A stretch of 5,485 nt of DNA. Source: Nitrospirota bacterium. Its GTDB lineage: Bacteria; Nitrospirota; Nitrospiria; Nitrospirales; Nitrospiraceae. Positions 1 to 4,990 of this stretch are shown piece after piece. The stretch is from the NCBI GenBank assembly GCA_016222925.1, contig JACRQB010000153.1, positions 3,877-9,361 on the forward strand, given 5' to 3'. A model generated the notes under the pieces. That model was not told where the DNA came from. It did not search any database and saw only the letters and a list, made by a program, of their open reading frames with translations. Positions within the stretch are counted from its first letter, which is position 1, and every line of letters starts with the position of its first letter. A program made the translations under genes and the position numbers.

Positions 1-159
1 GAGCAGCCGTCCATCCTCAGAGAATGCAGTCATAGTTTTGGCAAGGGAACCCGCCGCATCCTGGATTGAGGCGCTGGCAAGGAAGAAGACAGCCAGCAGT
101 AGGGTCCTCACACTCTTCCTAGACGGTTTCCAACGATTCATGGTCTTCGTTTCATTCAT
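1..159 (-). CDS. Secreted protein, N-terminal part only (possible beta-propeller)
   Basis: Partial gene; its 3' part lies beyond the left edge. The first 53 codons are open. Two in-frame ATGs exist, at 159-157 and 141-139. From the second the protein begins MNRWKPSRKSVRTLLLAVFF, a classic signal peptide: basic n-region, hydrophobic core, then an A-S-A site before SIQDAAG, so the product is probably exported to the periplasm or outside. The last visible residues (TAFSEDGRLL) resemble a WD40/TolB-type propeller blade, in which F-S-x-D-G-R-L is common, but this is too short to assign a family. The 159 start overlaps the 3' end of the upstream gene by 8 nt, suggesting translational coupling; the 141 start gives the better signal peptide. 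No strong Shine-Dalgarno is seen before either. Function unknown. Confidence 0.7.
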   Translation of the reverse strand, partial: MNETKTMNRWKPSRKSVRTLLLAVFFLASASIQDAAGSLAKTMTAFSEDGRLL

Positions 160-583
160 CCGATTGATGGCGCGAGCGAGACACACTGGTTGCCCGCTCC
201 TTGGCCCTGCGTGTAGCGTGTGAGACAACACCGTCTTCCAACTGTGAAGCAGTTTCTGAGCGACCTCGAGTCGCCGGTAAGACATCGACAACGTGATCAA
301 GGCCCTGTTCATCCTTCCATCGCTGAACGGGAGCCTTGGCCTTCATCTGGGTACTGTCGAAGATGTGCCATGAACTCGTCAACAGAGCCTGGCTCGGACT
401 CAACCCTTCCATGGGCCGTTGGATAGGAACTTCTTCGTGTGCGGGAGAAGGGACTATTGGACCGGGTACGGGCTCAACCTCTGCTTGGGGGTGCCCAGGA
501 GGGGTCGGTCGAACTGTAGTCTTCTTCGGTACTGCGGCTCGAGGAGCTGGCACCGTAAACGTCGCGGACTTTTTCTTGGTCAT
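152..583 (-). CDS. Hypothetical proline/lysine-rich basic protein
   Basis: Open frame of 143 residues from an ATG at 583-581 (begins MTKKKSATFTVPAPRA), ending in TGA at 154-152. I do not recognise it. The N-terminal third is rich in Pro, Ala, Lys and Val, resembling a disordered linker. The middle is more ordinary (SSWHIFDSTQMKAKAPVQRW), and the C-terminus is highly charged with many Arg and Ser. There is no signal peptide or membrane segment. The frame is also open upstream to a GTG at 676-674, adding 31 residues; the ATG is preferred because the extension is CT-rich at the DNA level and looks non-coding. Neither start has a clear ribosome binding site. The 8-nt overlap with the signal-peptide gene downstream favours a real two-gene operon. 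It could still be a spurious frame, because overlapping plus-strand frames are also open here. Confidence 0.45.
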   Translation of the reverse strand: MTKKKSATFTVPAPRAAVPKKTTVRPTPPGHPQAEVEPVPGPIVPSPAHEEVPIQRPMEGLSPSQALLTSSWHIFDSTQMKAKAPVQRWKDEQGLDHVVDVLPATRGRSETASQLEDGVVSHATRRAKERATSVSRSRHQSDE

Positions 584-674
584 GGGAGGTGGCGTATCGG
601 TAATATGAAACAAAGGGGAGGTTAGGAGATCGAGGAGAGAGATGGAGCGAACATTTAGGGTGGGAGGAGCACGC

Positions 675-696
675 ACCTAACCGAGGACGATTAGGT
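675..696. repeat. Inverted repeat ACCTAA / TTAGGT
   Basis: Perfect 6-bp arms (675-680 and 691-696) separated by 10 nt. It overlaps the stop codon of the doubtful 91-codon frame and the GTG that could start the next minus-strand gene. There is no T-run on either side, so it is not a standard intrinsic terminator. A chance palindrome, a small operator or a translation-affecting hairpin are all possible. Confidence 0.35.
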
Positions 697-966
697 ACGG
701 CGGAGATCTTGGGAGGAGTTTAGGCTTCCCAGTACAAGCTGGTCCTGCACACCGTCCTCTCGCTCGACCCCCTGATGAACCATATTCCCTCGGGGCGTTA
801 ACTCCCCCCACAAGGCTACGATAGGCTTCACGGTGCAGTCAGTCAAGAGGCATGGTGAAATCAGCGCCTTGACCTTGATCATATAGCGATTGCCTCTGCC
901 GGATGGTATCTTGATGTTGAGATTTTCATGAAGTTCCACATCATCTATATCACCAGGGAGAACCAT
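691..966 (-). CDS. Doubtful small hypothetical protein
   Basis: 91-codon frame from ATG 966-964 to TAA 693-691, on the strand opposite the HugZ-like gene; the two starts lie head to head, about 6 nt apart. The composition looks protein-like: the N-terminal half mixes acidic and hydrophobic residues (GDIDDVELHENLNIKIP) followed by a basic patch (GRGNRYMIKVKAL). No family, signal peptide or membrane segment is recognised. There is no convincing ribosome binding site upstream of the ATG. It lies just upstream of, and in the same direction as, the 583..152 gene, so it could be a first operon member, a decayed gene remnant or chance. No other convincing gene is visible in 584-965. Confidence 0.3.
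   Translation of the reverse strand: MVLPGDIDDVELHENLNIKIPSGRGNRYMIKVKALISPCLLTDCTVKPIVALWGELTPRGNMVHQGVEREDGVQDQLVLGSLNSSQDLRRT
955..961 (+). promoter_or_regulatory. Ribosome binding site of the HugZ-like gene
   Basis: AGGGAGA lies 10 nt before the ATG at 972 and 4 nt before an in-frame TTG at 966. The spacing slightly favours the ATG, which is also the stronger initiator. Confidence 0.5.
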
Positions 967-971
967 TGCCT

Positions 972-1490
972 ATGGCAACCGCGTTGACCAGTGAGAATGT
1001 TCAAGAAGCGTGGTCGGCGCTGGTGCAGGATGTTCGCACAGCCGTGCTGCTGACCCTGCGAAATGGACGACCGTTTGGATCGCACGTGCCCTATGTGTTT
1101 GGGGCGGACTGGACGCGCGCGTACCTTCACCTCAGCAGGCTGGCATTGCATACTCAACATTTGATGACGGATCCCCGTGTATCACTGTTCATCGCCGAGC
1201 CGGACGGACCCGGGAAAAACCCACTCGCATTGAAAAGAGTGAATCTCCAGGGTGAGGCAATGATACTACCCCCCGATGCGCCGTCTTACGACGATATCAG
1301 GGAACAGTACCTGGCACGGTTTCCTCACGCTGAGATGATGTTTGGCTTTGGTGACTTTGCGCTGTGGGAAATGCGACTCGAAGACGCCCACTTCGTCCTC
1401 GGGTTTGGGCAAGCCTTCGTTTCGACTACCACTACCCCAGCCAGATGGGTGCATCAGAAAGTGAATCGGATGGCTCCGGGGAAAGGCTGA
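972..1490 (+). CDS. HugZ-like pyridoxamine 5'-phosphate oxidase-fold FMN-binding protein
   Basis: 172 residues from ATG 972 (an in-frame TTG at 966 would add two). The protein follows the split-barrel flavin-binding pattern of the PNPOx-like/HugZ family: strand VLLTLRNGRPFGSHVPYVF (residues about 25-43), where 'G-x-P-x-G-S-x-V-P-Y' is diagnostic, then LHLSRLALHTQHLMTDPRVS (52-71, the 'LS.LA.HT.NL..DPR.S' motif), FIAEP, NPLALKRVNLQGEA (83-96) and FGFGDFALWEMRLEDAHFVLGFG (124-146). Relatives bind FMN, and some bind or degrade heme; the substrate here is unknown. It is cytoplasmic, with no signal peptide. Compared with full-length HugZ-type proteins it lacks the C-terminal DUF2470-like domain, a common short form. 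It stands alone: minus-strand material upstream and a 333-nt gap downstream. The fold assignment is firm, the reaction is not. Confidence 0.88.
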   Translation: MATALTSENVQEAWSALVQDVRTAVLLTLRNGRPFGSHVPYVFGADWTRAYLHLSRLALHTQHLMTDPRVSLFIAEPDGPGKNPLALKRVNLQGEAMILPPDAPSYDDIREQYLARFPHAEMMFGFGDFALWEMRLEDAHFVLGFGQAFVSTTTTPARWVHQKVNRMAPGKG

Positions 1491-1823
1491 CCGACGGAAA
1501 AGCAACCTTCGCCAACATACAGGCCCATCAACCTATCGCCTGACACCTGTACAAAATCCAGCAGGTACGCAACACCCTGTCAAACCGTCGTCACACCAGT
1601 TGTGCAAATTTGGATGGCAGTTCTCGCGCGCACCCTCGATTTACCCAAATCATAGATCGGGCAATGATCCCCTACCTCAAACACCCGTGCCGATAAATGA
1701 TCTTCGGCAAAACCAGGGTTTCCCCTGCGTAAGAGGAATGGAGGAATTGACTCCAGCTCTATTACATGTAGTCGCCTGACTAGATTAGCCGGCGCTATAG
1801 CCGCCGTTAAAACTGAGAACAGG
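1491..1823. other. 333-nt region without genes, probable leader of the subtilase operon
   Basis: No credible coding frame is seen on either strand. It holds several short inverted repeats: TGCCGA/TCGGCA (1688-1693 and 1704-1709, 10-nt loop), AAACC/GGTTT (1710-1714 and 1717-1721) overlapping CAGGG/CCCTG (1714-1718 and 1723-1727, 4-nt loop), TGGAG/CTCCA (1739-1743 and 1751-1755) and CGGCG/CGCCG (about 1789-1805). None is followed by a T-run. A TTGACT at 1747-1752 could be a -35 element but has no good -10 at 16-18 nt. As it precedes the three-gene unit, it probably carries that promoter, but I cannot place it. Confidence 0.5.
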
Positions 1824-2213
1824 ATGGTTCGTTTGCCCGATCTATCTCATCGTCTGACGCAACTTGTCACAGTCATGATGTGTGTGTCGGCTGTCTGGTT
1901 TTCTACATCCTGTAACGCGACAAATCGGAATGTGACAGAACCACATACCTTAGCACCACCTACGAAACCTGCTGCAAAACGGTTCGCCCCCTATGAAGTG
2001 TTGGTCAAGTTCAAGAGCGGAATTTCACAAGAGCGGATTGTGTCTCTCCTAAAGGAGAGTCGAACCGACGTGATAGCTGAAATCCAACAAGGACGCCTCT
2101 ATCACATCAGGATCCTGGACGATCGGTCGGTTGAATCTACGATCACCCAACTCACGTCATATCCGGAGGTCGAGTATGCAGAGCCCAATTATCGGTACGA
2201 AACGCAGAAGTAG
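1824..2213 (+). CDS. Exported stand-alone subtilase propeptide-like protein (candidate protease chaperone/inhibitor)
   Basis: 129 residues from ATG 1824; only a weak GAG lies 6 nt upstream as ribosome binding site. Residues 1-30 form a signal peptide (R-x(6)-R n-region, hydrophobic core LVTVMMCVSAVWF) ending at Cys30 in S-T-S-C, a possible but non-canonical lipobox, so it may be a lipoprotein. After a Pro/Thr linker, residues about 56-126 match the propeptide of secreted S8 subtilases: YEVLVKFKSG, then an alpha/beta ferredoxin-like stretch, ending PEVEYAEPNYRYE. No catalytic domain follows; the stop is TAG. In subtilases this domain folds and inhibits the enzyme before removal, and free-standing I9-type versions act as inhibitors or chaperones. 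The next gene, 1 nt away, is a subtilase with the same propeptide type, so a trans-acting partner role is plausible. A duplicated or truncated protease remnant is the alternative. Confidence 0.8.
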   Translation: MVRLPDLSHRLTQLVTVMMCVSAVWFSTSCNATNRNVTEPHTLAPPTKPAAKRFAPYEVLVKFKSGISQERIVSLLKESRTDVIAEIQQGRLYHIRILDDRSVESTITQLTSYPEVEYAEPNYRYETQK

Positions 2214-2214
2214 C

Positions 2215-3516
2215 ATGAAGAAAATTGCGCTCTGTTGGGTCGGAGCCATCATAGGCATCGCAACAGCCGTGGTCGCATGGTCAGAACTCATGTCCGGAGA
2301 TCGCTTGGTGTATGCGAAACAGAAACAGAGGGCCGGTGGAATGACGACGTTATCAGGAGACGTGCGACGCCCTGCGCACTATGTCCCAGGAGAGGTGCTC
2401 GTCAAATTCAGGGATGAAGCATCTTCATCCAGAATCACGTCGCTGAATGTCGATATGGGAGCCAAAGAACTCAGCGCACTATCGATGAATGCCGCGGGGG
2501 TTCACCAGTATAAATTGGACGGTGCGTTGTCGGTGGAGGAAGCGGTATTGAAGTACCGAGGTAACCCCGCGGTTGAGTATGCAGAGCCCAACTATCTCTA
2601 CTCGCTGCAAGCCATTCCCACTGATGCTCAGTTCGGCACATTATGGGGTCTCCATAACACAGGTCAAGCTGTGAACGGAACAGCAGGAAGGGCAGATGCC
2701 GACATTGATGCCCCTGAAGCCTGGGATATCAGCACGGGAAGCTCAAATGTGACGATCGCCGTCATTGACTCGGGCATTGCCTACGACCATCCGGATCTTG
2801 CACCCAATATCTGGAGGAATCCGGGAGAGATTGCTGGGGATGGCGTTGATAACGATAATAATGGATTGGTCGACGATGTGCATGGGTGGGATTTTCTCAT
2901 GAACGATAACGACCCCATGGACCCCGTCGATCTCAATCCCGGAGGGAACGGGGGACACGGCACTCACGTCGCAGGCACCATCGCGGGAGCCGGAAATAAT
3001 GGAACCGGAATCACAGGGGTCATGTGGACCGCGAGGCTGATGGCTCTGAAAGCCGGAGGGGTCGACCGATCCTTATCCACCACCGGCATTATCAGCGCGA
3101 TCGACTATGCCATCAAAAAAGGCGCACGCGTGATTAACGCGAGCTTCATCGGGCCTGAGTGTAGCCTGGTCTTCTATGATGCCGTGCGGGCCGCGAATGA
3201 CGCAGGTGTCCTATTTGTTGCAGCGGCAGGCAACGGTGGGGATGATGGGATCGGCGATGATAACGACAGTACGCCGAACTTTCCCTCAAATTTCAGTGCG
3301 CCGTCAGTGTGTGCCGGGCAACAGACGGCCGCGCTGGCGAACGTGATCGCGGTCGCAGCGACAGATCAAAATGATCAATTGACGACCTTTACTAATTTCG
3401 GAGCCACGACCGTCCAAGTGGCCGCGCCGGGAATCGGGATCAACAGCACAAGGCCTACCTACAGGACAGAGAGGGTGCCGACTGGACAGCCGCGTTCGCC
3501 TGCAAACCGAGCTTGA
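2215..3516 (+). CDS. Subtilase N-terminal part: signal peptide, propeptide, Asp/His/Asn of the catalytic domain (truncated)
   Basis: 433 codons as read, ending at a premature TGA (3514-3516). Residues 1-22 are a signal sequence or anchor (MKK plus a hydrophobic core), with a possible cut after VYA at 34. Residues 57-131 are the propeptide (VPGEVLVKFRDE ... VEYAEPNYLY). The S8 catalytic domain starts near 137 (QFGTLWGLHNTGQ). Catalytic Asp185 lies in VIDSG, His248 in GHGTHVAG, and oxyanion-hole Asn340 in VAAAGNGG. An Asp/Asn-rich segment (208-221, GDGVDNDNNGLVDD) is typical of calcium-stabilised bacterial subtilases. Family-like sequence continues to about residue 416 (VAAPGIGINSTRPTY); the last 17 residues are out-of-frame filler. 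The gene starts 1 nt after the propeptide-only gene, with only a weak AGAAG upstream, so translation is probably coupled. As it stands the product cannot be an active protease. Confidence 0.85.
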   Translation: MKKIALCWVGAIIGIATAVVAWSELMSGDRLVYAKQKQRAGGMTTLSGDVRRPAHYVPGEVLVKFRDEASSSRITSLNVDMGAKELSALSMNAAGVHQYKLDGALSVEEAVLKYRGNPAVEYAEPNYLYSLQAIPTDAQFGTLWGLHNTGQAVNGTAGRADADIDAPEAWDISTGSSNVTIAVIDSGIAYDHPDLAPNIWRNPGEIAGDGVDNDNNGLVDDVHGWDFLMNDNDPMDPVDLNPGGNGGHGTHVAGTIAGAGNNGTGITGVMWTARLMALKAGGVDRSLSTTGIISAIDYAIKKGARVINASFIGPECSLVFYDAVRAANDAGVLFVAAAGNGGDDGIGDDNDSTPNFPSNFSAPSVCAGQQTAALANVIAVAATDQNDQLTTFTNFGATTVQVAAPGIGINSTRPTYRTERVPTGQPRSPANRA

Positions 3517-3801
3517 TACCGACGGCGTGCTTATGGAAACCTCACCTAATAATGGGGCCAGTTGGCAGATCATTAATGGAACCTCAGGGAGCAGCAACGG
3601 CCAATTCGTTCCGTTCACCTGGGGGGACGTCGCGGATGGCGCGGCTGATTCCCGGTTTCGTTTTCGATTCATCTCGAACGCAAGCCAAGTCTTCGATGGC
3701 GTGTATCTAGACAATATCCGCATCGTCTGCGTGGCAGGTCGTCCGTCGGCAACCACCGACTACCAGTTTTTCCAGGGCCTCATGTGGCAGGGCTCGCTGG
3801 A
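3458..3801 (+). other. Displaced middle part of the subtilase: beta-sandwich insert
   Basis: Reads in the +1 frame relative to the N-terminal part. It contains TGQRGCRLDSRVRLQTELDT, then a Trp-containing strand (NGASWQII), GSSNGQFVPFTW, a strand SRFRFRF and FDGVYLDNIRIVCV (about 3692-3733), then DYQFFQG. In many secreted bacterial subtilases a jelly-roll or MAM-like domain with the signature 'G-x-x-G-C-x-L ... S-x-(N/D)-G-x-x-W ... R-F-R ... D-G-x-Y-x-D-(N/D)' sits between the oxyanion Asn and the catalytic Ser. The family name is uncertain; the position and pattern are what I recognise. It has no start codon context of its own and is not an independent gene. After about 3777 this frame is nonsense and stops at 3815-3817. 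Confidence 0.75.
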
Positions 3802-4317
3802 TTGTTGCTCTCCGTAAATCCCACCCTCACCGTAGCCCAGCTCAGAAACGCGATCCTGAGCACAGTCGATCGGAAAGCATCCTTGAGCGGGAAAGTGTCG
3901 TCCGGTGGACGTATCAATGCCCGGGCCGCATTGGCCAGCCTGCTGCAAAATTCTACCGTCACCGTCAACAAGGCCGGTTCCGGCACCGGGACGGTTACGT
4001 CCAATCCTGCCGGAATTGACTGTCGAGCAACATGCAATGGGCAGTTCCCCCAAGGCAGCACTGTCAACCTCGCCGCAACACCTGACCCTGGGTCTGTCTT
4101 CGCAGGATGGAGTGGAGATTGTACGGGAACCGGCCCCTGCTCTCTCACCCAGAATGCCACGGTCACTGCGACCTTCAACATTGCGCCACCTCCACCAGCC
4201 GCGAGCGAAGGCGGAGGAGGCTGTACGATAGCCCCAGGCGCAACTGGAGACATCCTGCTGCCGACCATGTTCCTTATGTCTTTGGCTGTCTTGTTGTGGA
4301 GAATGAGACGCCGATGA
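3784..4317 (+). CDS. Subtilase C-terminal part: end of catalytic domain, bacterial-repeat domain, JDVT-CTERM-like sorting tail
   Basis: 177 codons when opened at GTG 3784; the homologous frame really begins with CCT CAT (P-H) at 3778. Residues 1-54 are the C-terminal helices of an S8 domain (VAGLAGLLLSVNPTLTVAQL ... GGRINARAAL). Residues 58-132 are an InlB-B/Flg_new_2-type repeat (VTVNKAGSGTGTVTSNPAG, two Cys near 80 and 84, FAGWSGDC, ending ATVTATF). Residues 143-177 are a sorting signal: GGGGC, a short spacer GATGDILLPT, a hydrophobic helix FLMSLAVLLW and a basic end RMRRR. The D-(I/V)-x-L-P placement resembles JDVT-CTERM tails. Such tails are thought to be cut by a dedicated intramembrane protease so the cargo can be attached at the surface. 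The next gene encodes a fitting protease. It is unlikely to be translated by itself as a secreted protein, having no signal peptide. Confidence 0.75.
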   Translation: MAGLAGLLLSVNPTLTVAQLRNAILSTVDRKASLSGKVSSGGRINARAALASLLQNSTVTVNKAGSGTGTVTSNPAGIDCRATCNGQFPQGSTVNLAATPDPGSVFAGWSGDCTGTGPCSLTQNATVTATFNIAPPPPAASEGGGGCTIAPGATGDILLPTMFLMSLAVLLWRMRRR

Positions 4318-4913
4318 GACTGAATTTCGGAACGCAAGGAATGTCATCACGGCGAAACCTGGGCCCCGACCATGCAGTCGAGGTGCAGGGTGTTCCTTCT
4401 GATGAACTCCCTCTACCAAGTCGCTCAGCACAAGTACGGGCCCTAGTTGGACTTCAACTTGATCGCCCCTTTCATCGGGATTCAGCATTTCTCTGGTTGG
4501 CGGCTCTTGGCCCAATAATATGGCTGGCCATGATCTGGTTCCTTGCATTTCAACCACTACCTTGGCATGTCATATGGTCAGCGGCATTTCTCTCCGTCGC
4601 CCTGTGGCAACCGCTGTTCGAAGAATTGCTGTTCCGTGGCGTCATCCAGGGGCAGTTACTGCAAACCGCATGGGGACGGAAAACATGGATTGGCCTATCT
4701 ATGTCCAACCTCGTGGTGTCTCTGCTATTCATGTCGGCCCATCTGGCCGGCCATTCCCTGTCCTGGGCCTTGCTCGTGTTTATCCCTTCCCTTTGTTTCG
4801 GCTTCGTACGAGATCGCTTTGGCTCTGTATATCCTGCCATTGTTCTGCATGCCTTCTATAATGCCGGGTACGTTCTCCTCACCGGTGGTGCCACTTTTCT
4901 CAACTCCAGATAA
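4314..4913 (+). CDS. mrtJ: CPBP-family (CAAX-type) intramembrane glutamic protease, MrtJ-like JDVT-CTERM processing enzyme
   Basis: 199 residues from ATG 4314, which overlaps the subtilase stop as ATGA; TGGAGA (4297-4302) and GAG (4305-4307) lie upstream. The frame is open further 5', but that part is a shadow of the subtilase tail. Residues 1-55 are polar and cytoplasmic, followed by about five hydrophobic segments (roughly 58-80, 86-101, 127-145, 150-165 and 172-190). The CPBP motifs are complete: Glu103-Glu104 with Arg108 in FEELLFRG, His143 in FMSAH, and His179/Asn183 in HAFYN. These residues form the active site of Rce1-type glutamic proteases. The stretch SLLFMSAHLAGH ... VFIPSLCFGFVRDRFGSVYP fits the short MrtJ group, proposed to cleave JDVT-CTERM tails in the inner membrane. 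The adjacent tail-bearing cargo supports this. Membership in the CPBP family is firm; the mrtJ label is an inference from motif style and neighbourhood. Confidence 0.88.
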   Translation: MRLNFGTQGMSSRRNLGPDHAVEVQGVPSDELPLPSRSAQVRALVGLQLDRPFHRDSAFLWLAALGPIIWLAMIWFLAFQPLPWHVIWSAAFLSVALWQPLFEELLFRGVIQGQLLQTAWGRKTWIGLSMSNLVVSLLFMSAHLAGHSLSWALLVFIPSLCFGFVRDRFGSVYPAIVLHAFYNAGYVLLTGGATFLNSR

Positions 4914-4927
4914 AGAGTGCCACCTTT

Positions 4928-4945
4928 GGCCTCCCTCGGGGAGCC
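4928..4945. terminator. Weak hairpin between convergent genes
   Basis: GGC-c-TCCC, loop TCG, GGGA-GCC gives a 7-bp GC-rich stem with one bulged C, in the 77-nt spacer between the intramembrane protease gene (plus) and the kelch gene (minus). Neither strand has a U-tract after it, so terminator function is only suggested by position. Confidence 0.3.
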
Positions 4946-4990
4946 AGTATCAGACGTACATTGGATGGACCGTCAACGAAAGGAATGGAA

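Larger units (their letters stand above)
2215..4317 (+). pseudogene. S8 subtilase with sorting tail, broken by two frame-disrupting lesions
   Basis: Whole extent of an originally single secreted serine protease gene. The parts lie in frames 1, 2 and 1 in turn. Part A (2215 to about 3460) holds signal peptide, propeptide and catalytic Asp, His and Asn. Part B (about 3458-3777, +1 relative to A) holds a beta-sandwich insert. Part C (3778-4317, same frame as A) holds the C-terminal end of the catalytic domain, a bacterial-repeat domain and a sorting tail. Family architecture predicts that A-B-C was one protein, because B ends DYQFFQG, exactly what precedes the T-S-M-A-A-P serine motif, and C resumes PHVAGLAGLLL, exactly what follows it. 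Both lesions therefore interrupt the peptidase domain and the catalytic Ser is gone. Flanking genes are intact and the next one overlaps its stop, so the break looks recent, or is an assembly error. The start is ATG 2215 (MKKIALCWVG), not the longer frame from 2131. Confidence 0.85.

Noticed and set aside
38..608. Several plus-strand open frames in the first 600 nt
   Set aside because: They overlap each other, lack family patterns, and lie opposite a minus-strand gene with a clear signal peptide.
911..951. Possible sigma-70 promoter (TTTTCA at 923-928, TATATC at 946-951) before the HugZ-like gene
   Set aside because: Transcription would begin at about 958, inside the ribosome binding site, so it is unlikely to serve this gene.
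1747..1775. TTGACT as -35 box of the subtilase unit
   Set aside because: No acceptable -10 hexamer lies 16-18 nt downstream; kept only as a note in the intergenic entry.
2131..2214. Longer 5' extension of the subtilase frame from 2131
   Set aside because: The added 28 residues overlap the propeptide-only gene, lack signal-peptide character and would bury the clear MKK signal peptide starting at 2215.
3304..3756. Minus-strand open frame of 150 codons opposite the subtilase middle region
   Set aside because: Arg/Ser/Pro-rich shadow with no motif; the plus strand carries recognisable subtilase sequence.
3440..3800. Programmed frameshifting as explanation of the split subtilase
   Set aside because: No slippery heptamer is seen at the junctions, and the second junction lacks the serine-motif codons altogether, so recoding could not restore an active protease.
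4107..4313. Upstream extension of the intramembrane protease frame
   Set aside because: It overlaps the bacterial-repeat domain and sorting tail in another frame; the ATGA start at 4314 explains the gene better.
3760..4557. Long minus-strand open frame (265 codons) opposite the subtilase tail and the intramembrane protease
   Set aside because: Its translation has no family pattern, and both plus-strand genes beneath it have clear motifs; it is an antisense shadow.
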